Positions 6,313-8,200 of a stretch of 8,200 nt of DNA are shown in pieces. Positions within the stretch are counted from its first letter, which is position 1. Each line of letters begins with the position of its first letter. The stretch comes from JAMXLO01 sp041487355 (GTDB lineage Bacteria; Pseudomonadota; Alphaproteobacteria; Acetobacterales; Acetobacteraceae). Location of the stretch: positions 1 to 8,200 of the forward strand of contig JBGPND010000222.1 in the NCBI GenBank assembly GCA_041487355.1, written 5' to 3'. The notes under the pieces were generated by a model that saw only the letters and a list, made by a program, of their open reading frames with translations, searched no databases and had not been told where the DNA came from. The position numbers and the translations under genes were made by a program.

Positions 6313-8200
6313 ATGGTTGTTGCGCTCTCCGGCAACGCGCGGCTGGCTGCTCTCGGTGCACCTTCCGCGGGTGCTCCGTATTTCGAGGCAGCGGATCCCA
6401 AGCGCAATCCGGTCGACGAAGCCATCGCGCGGGGATGGGGATGGATGGCGCCGCGCCTGTTCGGACCCGCGGTGCTGCGGCGCCTGGGGCGACTGGCCGA
6501 CGCCGCCGAGGCCGAAGGCCGTGAGCTCGCGAGTCTGAGCGATCGGCAAATCCTGGAGCAAGCGCAGGCACTGCGTGTACGGCTGCTGCGGGAAGGGCTG
6601 TCAGCCGGACCCGCGGCGACAGCTTTCGCTTTGACCCGGGAAGCCTGCACGCGCCAGATCGGGCTGCGCCATCATCGGGTGCAGCTGATCGGCGGTGCCG
6701 CCATGCTGGGTCGCAGACTGGCGGAAATGGAAACCGGTGAGGGCAAGACCATCACCGCGTTGCTCCCGGCCGTTGCCTTTGCCCTCTCGGGCCGCCCGGT
6801 TCACATCGTGACAGTGAACGACTACCTGGCGCGGCGCGACGCCGAGCAGCTTCAGCCGATCTATGCGGCGCTCGGCCTGCGCGTCGGTCTCGTGGTGCAT
6901 GGCCAGCCAGCGGAAGAACGTCGCCTCGCCTATGCCTGTGACGTGACCTACTGCACCAACAAGGATCTGGTGTTCGACTACCTGCGCGACCGCCTGGCAC
7001 TCGGCCGCCGTCGTGCGCGCACGCGGCAGCTCGTCGATGAGATGCTTACAGGTCAGGTGGGCGGCCGGCTCCTGCTGCGCGGGCTTCATGTCGCCATCGT
7101 GGACGAAGCGGACAGCATCCTGATCGATGAGGCGCGCACGCCGTTGATCCTGTCAGGCAGCGATGGGGAAGACGAGGCCGGTGACCTCTACGAGGCGGCG
7201 CTTGAGATGGCGCGCCAGCTCCAGGTCGGGCGGGACTATGAACTGCTGGTGCAGGATCGCAGGCTGCGGCTGACGGAGGAAGGCAAGCAGACGCTCGCCC
7301 GGCTCGCCGGCGACAAGTCCGGGCTGTGGAGCGCAAGACGCGCGCGTGAGGAACTCGCCGAGCAGGCGCTCTCCGCCTTGCACTACTACCGGCGAGACGA
7401 GCAGTACATCATCGTCGATGGCAAGGTGCAGATCGTCGACGAATTCACCGGCCGCGTGATGCCTGACCGTTCCTGGGAGCATGGCCTGCATCAGATGATC
7501 GAGGCGAAGGAAAGCTGCGCCGTCACAGGACGCCGCCGCACCCTGGCGCGCATCACCTATCAGCGCTTCTTCCGTCGCTATGGACATCTGTGCGGCATGA
7601 CCGGCACAGCCGCCGAGGTGATGGGCGAGGTGCGCAGCGTTTATGATCTGCGTGTCGTGCGGATCGCGACGCATCACAAGCTGCGCCGGTCGAACAACGG
7701 CGCGCGCGTGTTCGCCGACGCCGAGCGAAAGTGGGCGGCGGTGACGGAGAGTGCGCGCTGCATGACCGATAGGGGACGCTCGGTACTGATCGGCACGCGC
7801 TCCGTCGAGACTTCGGAGCATGTGGGGCTTGATCTGACCGAAGCGGGGACGACCCCGGTTCTGCTGAACGCAAGGCAGGACAGGCAGGAGGCCGATATCG
7901 TTGCCGCCGCCGGACAAGTCGGGCGCATTACGGTGGCGACCAACATGGCTGGCCGTGGCACCGACATCCGTCTCGGCAAGCCGGTGCGCGAGGCCGGCGG
8001 TCTGCACGTGATCCTGACCGAATACCATGAGGCCGCGCGTATCGATCGGCAGTTGTTCGGCCGCGGCGGCCGGCAGGGCGACCCGGGCAGCTATGAGGCG
8101 ATCGCCGCGCTGGACGATGAGCTGTTCACGCGCTTCCTAGGACCCGTCTGGACCTGGGTTGGGCGGCGTCTTGCCAAGTCCAACGGTGGCGTTCTGCCAA
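6313..8200 (+). CDS. Accessory SecA-type translocase ATPase (3' end outside window)
   Basis: About 629 codons are visible and the frame is still open at the edge. ATG 6313 follows AGGAG and sits 3 nt after the previous stop. SecA hallmarks appear in order: Q-motif region RHHRVQLIGG just before Walker A (E140-TGEGKT146); VTVNDYLARRDAE; YCTNKDLVFDYLRD; Walker B/DEAD D264-EADSILIDEARTPLILSG; a preprotein-binding region ending near YIIVDGKVQIVDEFTGR (~365-380); GMTGTA (428-433); NMAGRGTDI (544-552); and motif VI ending QLFGRGGRQGD (R584 and R587 kept). Thus both nucleotide-binding domains look functional. It differs from housekeeping SecA: an N-terminal extension of roughly 35 residues before Walker A, some extra residues before the DEAD motif, ILTEYHE and LFGRGGR where SecA usually has IGTERHE and LRGRSGR, and a very short connection between NMAGRGTDI and GGLHVI. 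After DDELFTRF (~602-609) the sequence does not look like the SecA helical scaffold, so a truncated C-terminus is likely but not visible. Role: probably ATP-driven export of a dedicated substrate. Confidence 0.9.
   Translation, partial: MVVALSGNARLAALGAPSAGAPYFEAADPKRNPVDEAIARGWGWMAPRLFGPAVLRRLGRLADAAEAEGRELASLSDRQILEQAQALRVRLLREGLSAGPAATAFALTREACTRQIGLRHHRVQLIGGAAMLGRRLAEMETGEGKTITALLPAVAFALSGRPVHIVTVNDYLARRDAEQLQPIYAALGLRVGLVVHGQPAEERRLAYACDVTYCTNKDLVFDYLRDRLALGRRRARTRQLVDEMLTGQVGGRLLLRGLHVAIVDEADSILIDEARTPLILSGSDGEDEAGDLYEAALEMARQLQVGRDYELLVQDRRLRLTEEGKQTLARLAGDKSGLWSARRAREELAEQALSALHYYRRDEQYIIVDGKVQIVDEFTGRVMPDRSWEHGLHQMIEAKESCAVTGRRRTLARITYQRFFRRYGHLCGMTGTAAEVMGEVRSVYDLRVVRIATHHKLRRSNNGARVFADAERKWAAVTESARCMTDRGRSVLIGTRSVETSEHVGLDLTEAGTTPVLLNARQDRQEADIVAAAGQVGRITVATNMAGRGTDIRLGKPVREAGGLHVILTEYHEAARIDRQLFGRGGRQGDPGSYEAIAALDDELFTRFLGPVWTWVGRRLAKSNGGVLP

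Noticed and set aside
4705..6561. Long open frame (618 codons) on the minus strand
   Set aside because: It lies antisense to the M50-HlyD gene, whose catalytic and lipoyl motifs are unmistakable. Its translation is Arg/Gln/His-rich with no recognisable domain, as expected for the reverse strand of a high-GC gene.
7153..8028. 291-codon open frame on the minus strand
   Set aside because: It is antisense to the SecA-like gene, which carries all expected motifs; no domain character of its own.
6313..8200. Could this be the housekeeping secA or a DEAD-box RNA helicase?
   Set aside because: The ordered SecA-specific motifs (VTVNDYLA, DSILIDEARTP, GMTGTA, NMAGRGTDI) exclude an RNA helicase. The divergent motif VI surroundings and the neighbours argue against housekeeping secA.

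Overview
The window is high-GC DNA (roughly two-thirds G+C in the genes) with tightly packed genes. Its protein families (RND/HlyD-type periplasmic adaptors, M50-HlyD fusions, an accessory SecA) point to a Gram-negative bacterium, most likely a proteobacterium. I cannot assign a genus. No RNA gene, insertion sequence, CRISPR array or phage gene was seen.

Layout, left to right. Positions 1-1049 (+) are the last ~349 codons of a protein whose start lies outside the window. They hold a beta-propeller-like segment, an IPT/TIG-like Ig fold and lectin/jelly-roll-like half-domains, typical of very long extracellular repeat proteins. A strong hairpin (1076-1111) separates it from a convergent gene. 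That gene, 1112-1996 (-), is a small HlyD/RND-type periplasmic adaptor. A 215-bp AT-richer divergent intergenic region follows (1997-2211), with a possible 14-codon leader ORF and a hairpin that pairs over the next start codon. A compact operon then reads to the right with gaps of 6 and 3 nt: a GAF-HlyD membrane adaptor (2212-4146), a PqqD-like/M50 metalloprotease/HlyD fusion (4153-6309), and an accessory SecA-type ATPase that runs off the right edge (6313-8200+).

Working interpretation (inference): the four right-hand genes look like one machine for moving a very large surface protein across the envelope, with the left-edge gene as a candidate cargo. SecA-like ATPase would supply energy at the inner membrane. 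The M50-HlyD and GAF-HlyD proteins would form the membrane-spanning part. The small adaptor would complete a link to an outer-membrane channel, which is not in the window. The PqqD-like domain could recognise a leader on the cargo, and the GAF region could gate the system in response to a cytosolic ligand. There is no ABC-exporter ATPase here, so SecA is the only visible motor. The individual families are known; their joint function is, to my knowledge, not experimentally established.
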